Source: Ktedonosporobacter rubrisoli (GTDB lineage: Bacteria; Chloroflexota; Ktedonobacteria; Ktedonobacterales; Ktedonobacteraceae). Taken from it: DNA of 64,000 nt. Each line of letters begins with the position of its first letter. Within the stretch, counting starts at the first letter, position 1. This document shows positions 1 to 8,529 of the stretch, one piece after another. Both the position numbers and the translations under genes were made by a program. Where the stretch lies: contig NZ_CP035758.1 in assembly GCF_004208415.1 (NCBI RefSeq), positions 2,666,001 to 2,730,000 on the forward strand. Reading direction: 5' to 3'. The notes under the pieces are model-generated. The model saw nothing but the letters and a program-made list of their open reading frames with translations, had not been told where the DNA came from and made no database searches.

Positions 1-1147
1 TAAGGTACTTATCGAAGAAGGCGCGCACATAGGCGCGTGTGATCTGCAGTCCGCGCACCCCGTCTATTGGACCAAGCATGTCTAGAAGGCGCAGTGGCGA
101 GAAGTAGGCTGCGTAGTCTGAGAAATTGAAGTGTCTTGTATCTTTGATATTAAGGTGATAGGCCTCGCCCGCTGGCACTGTGCGCAAGATGGCCTGAACT
201 CCTTGCTGAAAAGTGTGGCAGTCGGCATCGCAGGGATTCTCCTCGGATTGAATCACCATGAAGGGTTTGGTAAGGCCTGTTTGGAGCACATCACCTAATA
301 ACGTACCATCGAGGTCAATGCCTGCTTTACAGCGCGTGTCCATATGGCAAACCTGGGCAGATGTGGCGCCGCCAAAGGAATGCCCGAAAATGCCGAGACG
401 TGTGAGGTCAAGATGCTGACTCCACATATTTCCTGCCGTGGCATTTAAGTGCTCAAGCTGATTCATGGTGAATATCACATCCCTGGCCCAGACCGACACA
501 ATCTTATTGCCCTTAACCTCCAGGTTATCATTATCGCCAGGTTTCCCGGCATTAGTTGCCTCAGCAACGCGGCCATCAGGAAAGACGATCATATTGGCGC
601 TATAGGTTGGGTTAATGGCAAAGATGATATAGCCATGGCTGGCAAGGTCCTCGATCAGCGTTGTGTATTGCGCCGGGATATTGCCCATGCCGGGCTCGAA
701 AATGAGCACGGGATAGCGTGCTTCATTCGTTGCCAGCTGAGCATGAGCGAAGCTATGGGTCTGGATAGAGTCATAGCTCTGCACGATCTTGAGTCCAAAG
801 GCAGCCGAATGCTGTTGATCGTTGAGATCTCCCCATTTTGGCGGCAGGTAAGGCGCGGTCTGCGCTCCCGTTGGGCGTACTGCCGGATACCAGGCCCAGA
901 CCACTAGCTCTCTTTTCGTGCCGGGTCGTGGCGCCAGGCTATCCTCGCGCGACTGGTCGGTCCAATCGTACTCCATGCGACCGACAGCGTAGGGGCCGGT
1001 AGGAGTGGGAAGCATGACAGTTTGATGGCTACGAACAGCGATAAAGGCGATGCCAGAAGCGATGATGAGAACCAGAATGAGTAGCAGGCCCAGAAAAATC
1101 TTCGCCAGAATCTTTAGCCACTTGCGAAAAGGTACATGTGAAGGCAT
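1..1147 (-). CDS. PAF-acetylhydrolase-like alpha/beta hydrolase, 3' end outside window
   Basis: Reading from an ATG at 1147 gives an open frame of about 382 codons that runs off the left edge, so the C-terminus is missing. The first 40 residues hold a basic start and one long hydrophobic stretch (roughly residues 13-37), a signal anchor placing the enzyme at the outer membrane face. The nucleophile elbow GHSFGG lies about residue 248, followed by an LDG segment and a late His (TRHFNFSD) as expected for a Ser-Asp-His triad. The family (platelet-activating factor acetylhydrolase isoform II-like) hydrolyses short acyl esters; the substrate here is unknown. The closely spaced downstream neighbour is out of view. 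The ABC pair at 1250-3138 is co-directional and upstream, so co-transcription is possible. Confidence 0.75.
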   Translation of the reverse strand, partial: MPSHVPFRKWLKILAKIFLGLLLILVLIIASGIAFIAVRSHQTVMLPTPTGPYAVGRMEYDWTDQSREDSLAPRPGTKRELVVWAWYPAVRPTGAQTAPYLPPKWGDLNDQQHSAAFGLKIVQSYDSIQTHSFAHAQLATNEARYPVLIFEPGMGNIPAQYTTLIEDLASHGYIIFAINPTYSANMIVFPDGRVAEATNAGKPGDNDNLEVKGNKIVSVWARDVIFTMNQLEHLNATAGNMWSQHLDLTRLGIFGHSFGGATSAQVCHMDTRCKAGIDLDGTLLGDVLQTGLTKPFMVIQSEENPCDADCHTFQQGVQAILRTVPAGEAYHLNIKDTRHFNFSDYAAYFSPLRLLDMLGPIDGVRGLQITRAYVRAFFDKYL

Positions 1148-1249
1148 AGAGAATCTCCCAATTCTAGCTTGAATGCACGCACAAAAATCTCCTTGTTGCT
1201 GCTAAAAGGCCGTCAGCAACTTGTGTTCTTCTTACAGTTGGCCAAAGGT

Positions 1250-2167
1250 TTACTCCTTGATGTCGCGCTTCCAGGTTGGAATGAGGGCGAGCACAAGGAA
1301 GACAAGCGCATAGGCAGCGCCGACCCAGAGCGCGTGTGACCCACTCACATGCACCATAGGTTCGAGGCCGAAGGCTTCAAAGCCTGTGCGGGCAGCTTTA
1401 GGGAGAAGCATTTCGGGCAGGCGATTGAGCAAGGGTCCCAGCAAATAGGCTGAGAGGTTAAGCCAGAAATCGTTATGGAGTAATTGTGCCAGCACACTCG
1501 TAAAAGGCGAGGCAAAGTTATCAAGAGGGAACCAGAGCAGCGAGGCGCTCAGACCAATGGTAAGGGAGCGACCGAGGGCGTTCATGGCTGCGGCTAGCAG
1601 GATCGTTATGAGCATGTTGAAGGCGACAGTGAACACATCGATCCCACTATTTGACCAGAAAGCCGGCGTAATAGCACTGAGCGCATGCAGATTGCCAGCC
1701 ATAATAAGTAGTTGCACACAGATGAGCAGAGCTAACAATAGGATAAATAGCACCAGGAGTAGCAGGGCCATAGCGGCCAGCATGACAAGTTTCGCAAGGA
1801 GGAGCTGCACGCGGCCAGCTCCCCGCGCCAGCAGAATGCGAATGGTACCGTACTGATACTCGTATCCAATGCTGAACGAGGTCAGAATGAGCAGAAAGAT
1901 GCCTGAAAGGATACGAAAAATGACAAGATTGCTTTCTACAGTATAATAAAGAAAATGCAATGGCGTGTGTTGAAGATCGGTTTGTACTGCCCGTTGGGTA
2001 GCTCCGAGCAGGAAGCCGAGCATACATCCAGCGTACAGGATGATCAGCATGATCCAGAAGAGGCGCGCGGTTTTCACAAATTCCCCGCGCACCATACTCA
2101 AAAATCTGGCATGCAAGCGGGCCTGGGTACTAGATTCTGGCGTGAGAATAGCGCTAGAGGTACTCAT
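1250..2167 (-). CDS. ABC-2 type transporter permease
   Basis: A 305-residue membrane protein with about six hydrophobic segments: one at roughly residues 35-57, then a run of helices from about 85 to 220, and a last one near 280-300. It is the membrane half of an ABC-2 exporter; its start overlaps the ATPase stop by four bases (ATGA), so the two are translationally coupled. A single short permease suggests a homodimer. Exporters of this class in Gram-positive-type bacteria often move lipids, peptides or drugs, but the substrate cannot be read from the sequence. Confidence 0.85.
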   Translation of the reverse strand: MSTSSAILTPESSTQARLHARFLSMVRGEFVKTARLFWIMLIILYAGCMLGFLLGATQRAVQTDLQHTPLHFLYYTVESNLVIFRILSGIFLLILTSFSIGYEYQYGTIRILLARGAGRVQLLLAKLVMLAAMALLLLVLFILLLALLICVQLLIMAGNLHALSAITPAFWSNSGIDVFTVAFNMLITILLAAAMNALGRSLTIGLSASLLWFPLDNFASPFTSVLAQLLHNDFWLNLSAYLLGPLLNRLPEMLLPKAARTGFEAFGLEPMVHVSGSHALWVGAAYALVFLVLALIPTWKRDIKE

Positions 2168-3138
2168 TGGGCCTTGTCTCCTTCATGGTTGTTGATAAGA
2201 GAGAAGAAAACCTCCTCAAGATTTTGTGTCGCGGGTGCCAGGCTTTCGGGCGGAAAGCCGGCCTGAGCCAGAAAGGCATAGAGCTCGCGTCCGCTATCAC
2301 CAGGGGCTGATGTGAGCAGGCGCCCGTCATCGTCAAGGCGAGCCTGCGCGCCCCAGGGCTGTTTTTTGAGCAAGTCGAGAGCCTCCTGTGACTGCTCAAG
2401 CTCGACCACATACTCGCCCTGTCCACGGGTTAACTCAGCGACGGTTTTATTTGCGACGAGCTGACCGGCATTGAGGAAGATGACGCGCGAGCAAATCTGC
2501 TGCACCTCGCCCAGGAAATGGCTGGAAAGAAAGACAGTCTTGCCCTCATTGGCGAGCCGCTGGAGCAGATCACGCATCTCGACGATGCCGGCAGGATCGA
2601 GGCCGTTAGCTGGCTCATCGAGGATGAGTAGATCAGGATCGTTGAGCAGGGCGATAGCAAGGCCCAGGCGCTGTTTCATGCCCAGCGAATAGGTGCGCAC
2701 CCGATCTCTCTGGCGCGCTTGCAGTCCAACTAGCTCCAGAACCTCTTCAATGCGCTGGCGCGATACGCCACCAAGGACCGCGCCCATGGCTCGTAAATTC
2801 TCGCAGCCCGTCAGATGCTGGTAAAGGGCTGGCATCTCAACTAATGCGCCGACGTGCGGCAACAGGAAGTCGCGCTCACTGGCCAGGTCGCGCCCAAAGA
2901 TTTCGACCCGCCCGCCTGTAGGCGCGATCAGGCCAAGAATCATGCGAATTGTGGTAGTCTTTCCGGCTCCGTTGGGACCCAGGAAGCCCACAATCTCGCC
3001 ATGCTTGATTTCCAGGTTTAAGTGCTTAACGGCGAGCCGTGCGCCATATTGTTTGGTCAGCTCAATTGTACGCAGGATAACTGGAGCTGACTGCGCTGCT
3101 GGAGCAGCAGCTTGCGTTAAGGCATGGTCTGCCTGCAT
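2164..3138 (-). CDS. ABC transporter ATP-binding protein (ABC-2 exporter type)
   Basis: This 324-residue ATPase energises the permease encoded immediately downstream. Walker A GPNGAGKTT is at about residues 54-62, the signature SLGMKQRLGLA at about 155, and Walker B LLILDEPANGLDPAG at about 175, followed by the switch His in FLSSHFLGE. The C-terminal ~100 residues form the accessory domain usual in this bacitracin/daunorubicin-type group. The start is fixed by AAAGGAG nine bases upstream of the ATG at 3138. The closest relatives by architecture are BcrA/DrrA-like exporters; that is family-level knowledge and does not prove a drug substrate. Confidence 0.9.
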   Translation of the reverse strand: MQADHALTQAAAPAAQSAPVILRTIELTKQYGARLAVKHLNLEIKHGEIVGFLGPNGAGKTTTIRMILGLIAPTGGRVEIFGRDLASERDFLLPHVGALVEMPALYQHLTGCENLRAMGAVLGGVSRQRIEEVLELVGLQARQRDRVRTYSLGMKQRLGLAIALLNDPDLLILDEPANGLDPAGIVEMRDLLQRLANEGKTVFLSSHFLGEVQQICSRVIFLNAGQLVANKTVAELTRGQGEYVVELEQSQEALDLLKKQPWGAQARLDDDGRLLTSAPGDSGRELYAFLAQAGFPPESLAPATQNLEEVFFSLINNHEGDKAQ

Positions 3139-3249
3139 AGTATCTAACTCCTTTACATAACTTTCCGTGCGATTTTTTAGACATGACGACCTATCAACAG
3201 GACCTCATGATGAAAATAGGAGAACTGTTGCTGGTAAATCTTATTCTGG

Positions 3250-3276
3250 GGTGGCCTGTTGCTTAAGCAGGCCACC
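3250..3276. terminator. Hairpin between PadR operon and ABC operon
   Basis: Nine-base perfect arms (GGTGGCCTG and CAGGCCACC) around a nine-base loop sit just past the stop of the membrane gene at 3307 and upstream of the ABC operon. There is no clear T-tract on either strand, so termination strength is uncertain. Confidence 0.5.
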
Positions 3277-3306
3277 TTGTAGCTAGCATGAGGTAGCTGG
3301 TTGTAT

Positions 3307-4230
3307 TCAGCGAGAGCTCATGCGCAATGCAGCACGCGCCGAGAGTGCGCGCCTGAGTGAAAGCGTGGCTAGACTACACGCCAGGACCATCATAAGCACA
3401 ATACCAAGCCAGGTGCCAGAAGTACTTGTTCCTACAATCCCGCTATTGCCTGCCAGAAGTTGCGGCGCATTCTTATATAGACCAATTCCCCAGATCGCGA
3501 TAGCCGTAAGCACCATTCCCATAGCGAGCGTAACGAGGATCGAGGGCAGCACAGCAAAGCCCAAAAGCTTTCCAGGGATCTCGCTATGTGTGACGGCAAG
3601 GCACAGAGCGCCTGTACTGACAATAGCTACGCAAAGAACTGTCGCTAAAAAGGTGCCCCGATAGAGAAAGGTCAGCCAGAGAGGCTGGAGCCCGGAATGA
3701 TCAAGTACTTTCAGAAGTGACAAGATCAAGACGAAAAACGCAAAGGCCAGAAAAGGCACAGTCAGCAGGAACAAGGGAGTATAGCGCCTGCGGGCAAGCG
3801 CAGACTTGATGATAGCCATAGCGATGGGTAGGCCACCAGCGATCCCGCCTAGAAGGGCGATGACTGCACCAATTATAACGAGTTGAAATGAGATGCCCAC
3901 AAGACTTGCACTCTGGCTAACTTGCTGAAAAGTTCCATCCTCTGTCATTTTCTGAAAGCCCATGCCGGCGAGCAGAAAGCCGATAAATGCGCAGAACAGG
4001 ATCAGCAGAGAGCTGCGCAGAGCCAGATGCAGCCGTCTCAGCTTGTCTGGCAAGGGTAACGTTTTCGTACCAAGCTGTGGATGAAGATGCACGTCAAGAG
4101 CTCCACGCAGAACATCAAGCGCCTCAAATAGAGAAAAAGGCTGAGATGCAAATACAAGTAAAAACTCATCCTCATAGCGCTCTCGCCAGGCCAATGGATA
4201 GAGATAGAGCAGCAGTTTATGGATCTTCAT
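3307..4230 (-). CDS. PadR-associated integral membrane protein
   Basis: A 307-residue protein whose first 60 residues are soluble and carry the motif LYPLAWRERYEDEF, a variant of the YPxxWRxRYGxE motif that I associate with membrane proteins encoded beside PadR regulators. It is followed by about five membrane helices (around 90-115, 130-155, 170-190, 205-230, 240-265) and one near the C-terminus. Its start overlaps the PadR stop by four bases, so the two form one translationally coupled operon. The function is unknown; the pairing suggests a membrane-linked module controlled by that PadR repressor. Confidence 0.7.
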   Translation of the reverse strand: MKIHKLLLYLYPLAWRERYEDEFLLVFASQPFSLFEALDVLRGALDVHLHPQLGTKTLPLPDKLRRLHLALRSSLLILFCAFIGFLLAGMGFQKMTEDGTFQQVSQSASLVGISFQLVIIGAVIALLGGIAGGLPIAMAIIKSALARRRYTPLFLLTVPFLAFAFFVLILSLLKVLDHSGLQPLWLTFLYRGTFLATVLCVAIVSTGALCLAVTHSEIPGKLLGFAVLPSILVTLAMGMVLTAIAIWGIGLYKNAPQLLAGNSGIVGTSTSGTWLGIVLMMVLACSLATLSLRRALSARAALRMSSR

Positions 4231-4541
4231 AGCGTTGCTAGCCTCCGCAAGCCAAGCGTAGCAAACGCTTCCATACTGCTAAGTTGTTCGCGAAGGAAAG
4301 CGATTCCTGCAGAGGTTAAGCAATAAGGGCGGCGCCCGCGCTCCTCCGCAGGAAGTGCCTCAATCAAGCCTTGTTCCTCTAGTCGGGCGATGGCTCCGTA
4401 GAGAGTCCCGGTTCCCATCCTCACCTGCGCAATGGCCTCAATATCCTCTCTAATGGCGTAGCCATGCTTTTTCCCGCCCGCCAGACTGGCTAAGATCAGC
4501 ATAGATGGCTCCGAAAAGCGCCCAAGATCGGGCATACCCAT
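4227..4541 (-). CDS. PadR-family transcriptional regulator
   Basis: A winged-helix repressor of 104 residues. The segment SMLILASLAGGKKHGYAI and then GTLYGAIARLEEQGLI is the PadR DNA-binding core, with YCLTSAG near the end. A longer frame exists from 4586, but AGGAGG at 4551-4556 lies nine bases before the ATG at 4541, so I take that as the start. The upstream region then contains two copies of a 14-base repeat. The protein probably represses its own two-gene operon. Confidence 0.85.
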   Translation of the reverse strand: MGMPDLGRFSEPSMLILASLAGGKKHGYAIREDIEAIAQVRMGTGTLYGAIARLEEQGLIEALPAEERGRRPYCLTSAGIAFLREQLSSMEAFATLGLRRLATL

Positions 4542-4570
4542 ACAGGCGTTCCTCCTCATCATATAGTCAG

Positions 4571-4599
4571 TTTGCTGATATGTCATTTGCTGATATGTC
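4571..4599 (-). promoter_or_regulatory. Tandem 14-bp direct repeat upstream of padR
   Basis: TTTGCTGATATGTC occurs twice with a 15-base period, 30-58 bases upstream of the chosen PadR start. Each copy contains TGATATGTC, which resembles the ATGT/ACAT half sites bound by PadR proteins. This is a likely autoregulatory operator. Confidence 0.5.
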
Positions 4600-4817
4600 G
4601 TTGGGCGTACTATAGAGGAAAATGGAGGGAGATGTCAAGTTCCTCGTGTGCATGAGAAAGACGTTCCGCGTGTAGGCGAGATAGGTTTTAAGTGCAGCGT
4701 GCTCAATGAATCGCGCTGATTGCAGGCGGAGATGGCATCAATTCATGCGAGAGGCAAAGTGAGCGGAGCGTCACGGCGGCGCCCGCTCGTTGTGAGGGCA
4801 TGCTATATCGTCGCCGG

Positions 4818-5402
4818 TCAGGAAGTAGTGGCTGCCTTATCCACCATTTTTGAAGAGATCAAAGCAAAATGCTTGCCGTCCCAGCGGTAGTTACGGATGA
4901 TCTGCACATTGGGACAGCAATGAGGTACATTTGGTCCATAGTTGCTTCCTGACAGGCGAATCACACCATTGTTGATTGTCACGCTATCAACGCTGCCCAA
5001 AGCATCGCCCTGTGCTTGATCATAGGATGCTGGTAACTCGGCCAGCAGACGTGGATGTTTTGCATCGCCAGTGTAGACGAAGACGTGAACGCCGCCAAAA
5101 TCAGCACCTGTGCAGCTATAAGGGATGGCGGCCTCGGGGCGCTGATCTCCTGTTAAATCGCCGTAGACGGGCTTATAAACCTGGAAAAGGATGCCCTTAT
5201 CCCTGGCCTTACCATCTTTTGCTTGAAAGGTGTGGGTGCTACTATAGCAGGTGGTGGAATAGGTGAAGTTTTTCCAATCGACCTGGGTGAGAGAGTCCGT
5301 GTTTGTGGCCGTTGTGTGGCTCTGAGGGGCTTGTGACTGGGCTGCTGTGCCGCATCCCGCCAGAATACAGACAAGAAGGCCGAGCAAGAAATACCGACGC
5401 AT
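4818..5402 (-). CDS. Secreted lipoprotein of unknown function
   Basis: A 194-residue product with a signal peptide ending in the lipobox LAGC (Cys about residue 17), so it should be lipid-anchored on the outside of the membrane. A Ser/Thr/Gln-rich linker is followed by a compact domain with the pieces YGDLTGDQRPEAAIPYSC and VFVYTGDAKHPRLL, reminiscent of the FG-GAP/LppP-LprE-type lipoproteins of actinobacteria, and the pair CCPN near the end. AGGAG precedes the ATG at 5402. It stands alone. Confidence 0.65.
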   Translation of the reverse strand: MRRYFLLGLLVCILAGCGTAAQSQAPQSHTTATNTDSLTQVDWKNFTYSTTCYSSTHTFQAKDGKARDKGILFQVYKPVYGDLTGDQRPEAAIPYSCTGADFGGVHVFVYTGDAKHPRLLAELPASYDQAQGDALGSVDSVTINNGVIRLSGSNYGPNVPHCCPNVQIIRNYRWDGKHFALISSKMVDKAATTS

Positions 5403-5843
5403 CTCTCTAATCTCCTCTTTCTGAAAATAAAATAAGTAGTAGCAATAGCATACTCTGCTTCATAAAAATATTAGATATTGTAGACAGATTATAGTTACAT
5501 CTGGCCAGAGAAATTAGAGTAATTTCGCCTTTGGCCCGAGGCCATTATCAAGCCTGCGAGCAGATGAGATAAAGAAATGCCAGTGGCTTGAAGCTCTCTA
5601 GCCCGCCAGAACTATTGCTCATCATCTAAGCTTGCTTATTAAGCTGTCCTACAAATCTCCCTCCTAGAAAGCATACCCATCTGGCAGGCAGATAGCAAGT
5701 TTATTTCTACTCATTTTCCAGAAGTGTGTACAGCGTCTGCAAAGCCTTCGCCTGAGGCTCATGGTCAGGCACACGCTAGAGGCGATATTTCCCGAACGGG
5801 GCTGCGCGTAGAGCCTGACCGGAATGATAGGTCCGTCAAGATT
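5403..5843. other. Intergenic, no gene seen
   Basis: About 440 bases between the broken cas6-like gene and the lipoprotein. It should contain the lipoprotein promoter. No convincing open frame, RNA or repeat was recognised. Confidence 0.5.
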
Positions 5844-6850
5844 CTATGGAAATGGTTTTCTTGCCTGTTCGATCGTATAGTTTCCATTGCCTTTGACTGC
5901 GTTCTTCCCCACATGAATTAACTCTCCGATGCGCAGAAGCCCAAGGAAAGGCTCTAGCTGGCCGGCAAAGGTCACCCTGCCAAGCAGGCCTCCGATTTGG
6001 GTTGCCCTTTTCTGGCGCTGCGAATAGCTGCGCAAATCTTGCCATTGCATCTGATCGTCGATGCAGCGAATTGCCTCGGCCTGACGCCAGAGATCAGCCA
6101 TTACGGTTTTATCAAGGCTAAGCTCTGCGTTTCCATAGTAACGTTCAAAGGCAAGGTAGCGCTCTAGCAAACGTTGAATGAGCGGACGAAAGGTAGGATA
6201 ATGGACCAGGCGTTCTCTATCCACTAAGCGTAACGGAGTGACGAAATTGAGGGTAATGGTTTCCTTATCGAGTTGCTCAGCGTAGTAAAGGCATTCTCGC
6301 GCCTCGACACGAAGCGGGGGAACCTGAACCAGGCCCTTGCCAGGCTCATAGATCGTCTGGCTCTGATGCGTAAATGGGTGCAGATTTTCAACCCGCTCAA
6401 TTTTAAAACGGCCGCGCCTGCCGGCGTTGGTATCGAGGCGGCGGCCGAGCCCCTCCTCTTCTAATTGGGGTAGCGCGAGCATAATATAGGGCAAAAGCTG
6501 GGTAATGTTGCCGATCAAGGTCAGACCAAAGGAGAATTGTTCGCCAGGCTGGTAGAGTCGGGCCCCTTCCAGAGGCGGGATCAGTACATAGGGGCGGGAA
6601 TATCTCGTCCCCAGATGCTTTCTTCGCGCAGCGGCGCAACGAGAGCGCTAACCGGACAACTGCTATGAAGTGGGCAGGACGCGCATGAGGACGCGCTTCT
6701 ATTGGTGCAGAAGCGGAACCAGATGGTGTGGAAGAGCGAGCCGCGTAGGGCGGCTCCGCTGAAGGCATCGAGCTCTAATGGTGTTGTGGCACGCACTGTA
6801 AACCAGAGATGGGTAGTAGTCAGAGTTGCGGATCGAAGAAATGTATGCAT
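5844..6850 (-). pseudogene. Cas6-like CRISPR RNA endonuclease, single-base frameshift
   Basis: The N-terminal part starts at the ATG at 6850 (GAGG just upstream) and reads about 85 codons including ALRGSLFHTIW and a Cys cluster CASCPLHSSC. It then hits a stop just after WGRDIP. The other frame continues at once with RPYVLIPPLEGARLYQPGE and carries on to 5844 with the Cas6 C-terminal pieces RSYSQRQKRATQIGGLLG and LRIGELIHVGKNAVKGNGNY, the glycine-rich RAMP loop. Restoring one base in the CCCGCCCC run near 6592 joins both into one protein of about 335 residues. Cas6 cuts pre-crRNA. No other cas gene or repeat array lies in the window, so this is an orphan, either decaying or a sequencing error. 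Confidence 0.7.
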
Positions 6851-7171
6851 CCTATACCTCAAAAATATGCTGTAACCAGCCATAAACATATATTATATGC
6901 GACTATCAACATGGCAACATAAAGCGGAGCAATGAGCAATACCTATACGAAAACACTTGCATTTTCAGTGTGCAAATATATAGACCATTGATGATACCTC
7001 CGTTTCCCACAACTATGCTCAAGAAACATCGAGTCGAAAATAGTTATCTATAGCCGAGTATAGCGAACATAAGCAAAGAGCACAAGCCAAACAAGGGAAA
7101 GTAGATAAAATGGGTAAAGTTTTCTGTTGAGTGTTTTATCACTGTAAAGAGAGCTATCCTTACATGAGCTA
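6851..7171. other. Intergenic, AT-rich
   Basis: About 320 bases between the PiT-type transporter end and the cas6-like start. It is AT-rich with no recognised gene, repeat array or RNA; presumably it holds the promoter of the cas6-like gene. Confidence 0.4.
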
Positions 7172-8275
7172 TCAGCGCAAGTGAAACAGGAGCTGCGCTA
7201 ACCATTCAAGGATGGAGGCCATGATGATTCCCGAGAGTGGACCAATAAGCCATCCCCGCAAAATGCCAAGGATTTGTTGGCGTTGCACAGTTTCTCGCCC
7301 ACGCGCCAACCCTGCGCCAGCCATAGCGCCGATCAAGGCTTGATTCATAGAGGTAAATAGCCCCTGCGTAACCGCCAGTAGTACGACCAGGGCCTGTACT
7401 CCCTGGGCGGCGCTAGCCATAGTGAGATCCATCTTTACGACATCAAAGGCTACAGTTTTAAGAATACGGCGTCCCCAGGTGAGCGTGCCAACAGCCATCG
7501 CAATTCCTCCAATCAGGCCGGCTAGAGGAAGGGAGAAGAGATGCGTGAGGATAAATACTCCGGTAGCGTTGGAAACGTCGTTAGCTCCCAGTACGAAGGA
7601 TGCTGCAATCCCGACGCAAACAAGTAACAATGGTAAGCTACGGAGCGCAAGTAGAGTGAGAAAGGAGATGTGTGAGGTATTAGCAGGAGGAATGGCTTGC
7701 GCCTCGCGAGCCAGGCCGGGAAATGCCTGTGAGAACCAGTGCTTGTCGGACCGGGTTGACGGGACCCTGGCTTGAAGCTGAGTTTGTGCTCGGGCAAGCT
7801 CCAGGGGTACCACCAGATCAAGCAGGCGCGTGAAGAGAAAGCCAAGGCCAAAGGCGAGTAGGGGAGCGCAAACCCAGACCACAGCCAGCTTACTGATTGT
7901 GATCCAGTAGATTGGAATCTTGCCTGCCAATCCCACGCCGACCACGCAAAATACGAGAATCTGAATAGTAGAAGTCGGGATCTTCTGATAGTTGTAGAGT
8001 AGAGTCAAGCTACCAGCAGAGAGGACGATTATGATAGCATCGGGGATAGTGACCAGGCGATCGTTGATGATATGCAGACCTACAGTTGTCTCTACGCCTC
8101 CCGAGGCGAAAGTTGCACCAAGGATGGTCAGGACAGCAATCAGGATGAGCGCTGGCCACAGTGCAATCGAGCGAGCCGCGTAGGGCATACCCATTACGGC
8201 TCCTGTATAATGGACCCCTAGATTCCAGGCAAAACCGACAGCAACGACAATGAGTATAATGCTACTTATTAGCAC
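7172..8275 (-). CDS. PiT-family inorganic phosphate transporter-like protein
   Basis: A 367-residue membrane protein with about ten helices in two homologous halves separated by a soluble loop (roughly 160-200), the layout of PiT carriers. The second half keeps GANDVSNATG (about 230-239) and GAMAGAGLARG. The first-half equivalent has drifted to AWNLGVHYTGAVMG, losing the Asn-Asp pair, and its PxSxxH element reads PTSTIQ. The start is a GTG at 8275 behind GGGAGGAG. The usual role is proton- or cation-coupled phosphate uptake; loss of the first motif makes the substrate or mechanism less certain. Confidence 0.8.
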   Translation of the reverse strand: MLISSIILIVVAVGFAWNLGVHYTGAVMGMPYAARSIALWPALILIAVLTILGATFASGGVETTVGLHIINDRLVTIPDAIIIVLSAGSLTLLYNYQKIPTSTIQILVFCVVGVGLAGKIPIYWITISKLAVVWVCAPLLAFGLGFLFTRLLDLVVPLELARAQTQLQARVPSTRSDKHWFSQAFPGLAREAQAIPPANTSHISFLTLLALRSLPLLLVCVGIAASFVLGANDVSNATGVFILTHLFSLPLAGLIGGIAMAVGTLTWGRRILKTVAFDVVKMDLTMASAAQGVQALVVLLAVTQGLFTSMNQALIGAMAGAGLARGRETVQRQQILGILRGWLIGPLSGIIMASILEWLAQLLFHLR

Positions 8276-8529
8276 TTCTCTCCTCCCTCAAGTGCAGCAA
8301 GAGTGGCGGGCTGTGATAGGGCGATTCTGATTGAAATGCGGTACAAAAACGCTCATATCCCTGGTTAAGGTTAGTTCTTGCTATCATAACATGGGTTTGT
8401 GTGCTACAGCAAGTAAGGAGATAGGCGAAACATTTCGAGGCCTGTTTCGGAAGTTTAGAGGTAGAAGAGAGAACACGAGAACGGGCTAGCAAGAGTAATT
8501 CCTGCTTGCCCGCTCATCGCAGCATATGG

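Noticed and set aside
5844..6850. CRISPR array near the cas6-like gene
   Set aside because: I looked for regularly spaced 25-40 bp repeats around the gene and elsewhere and saw none.
8262..8492. 76-codon frame upstream of the PiT-type gene
   Set aside because: Overlaps the PiT start and has no ribosome site or conserved pattern.
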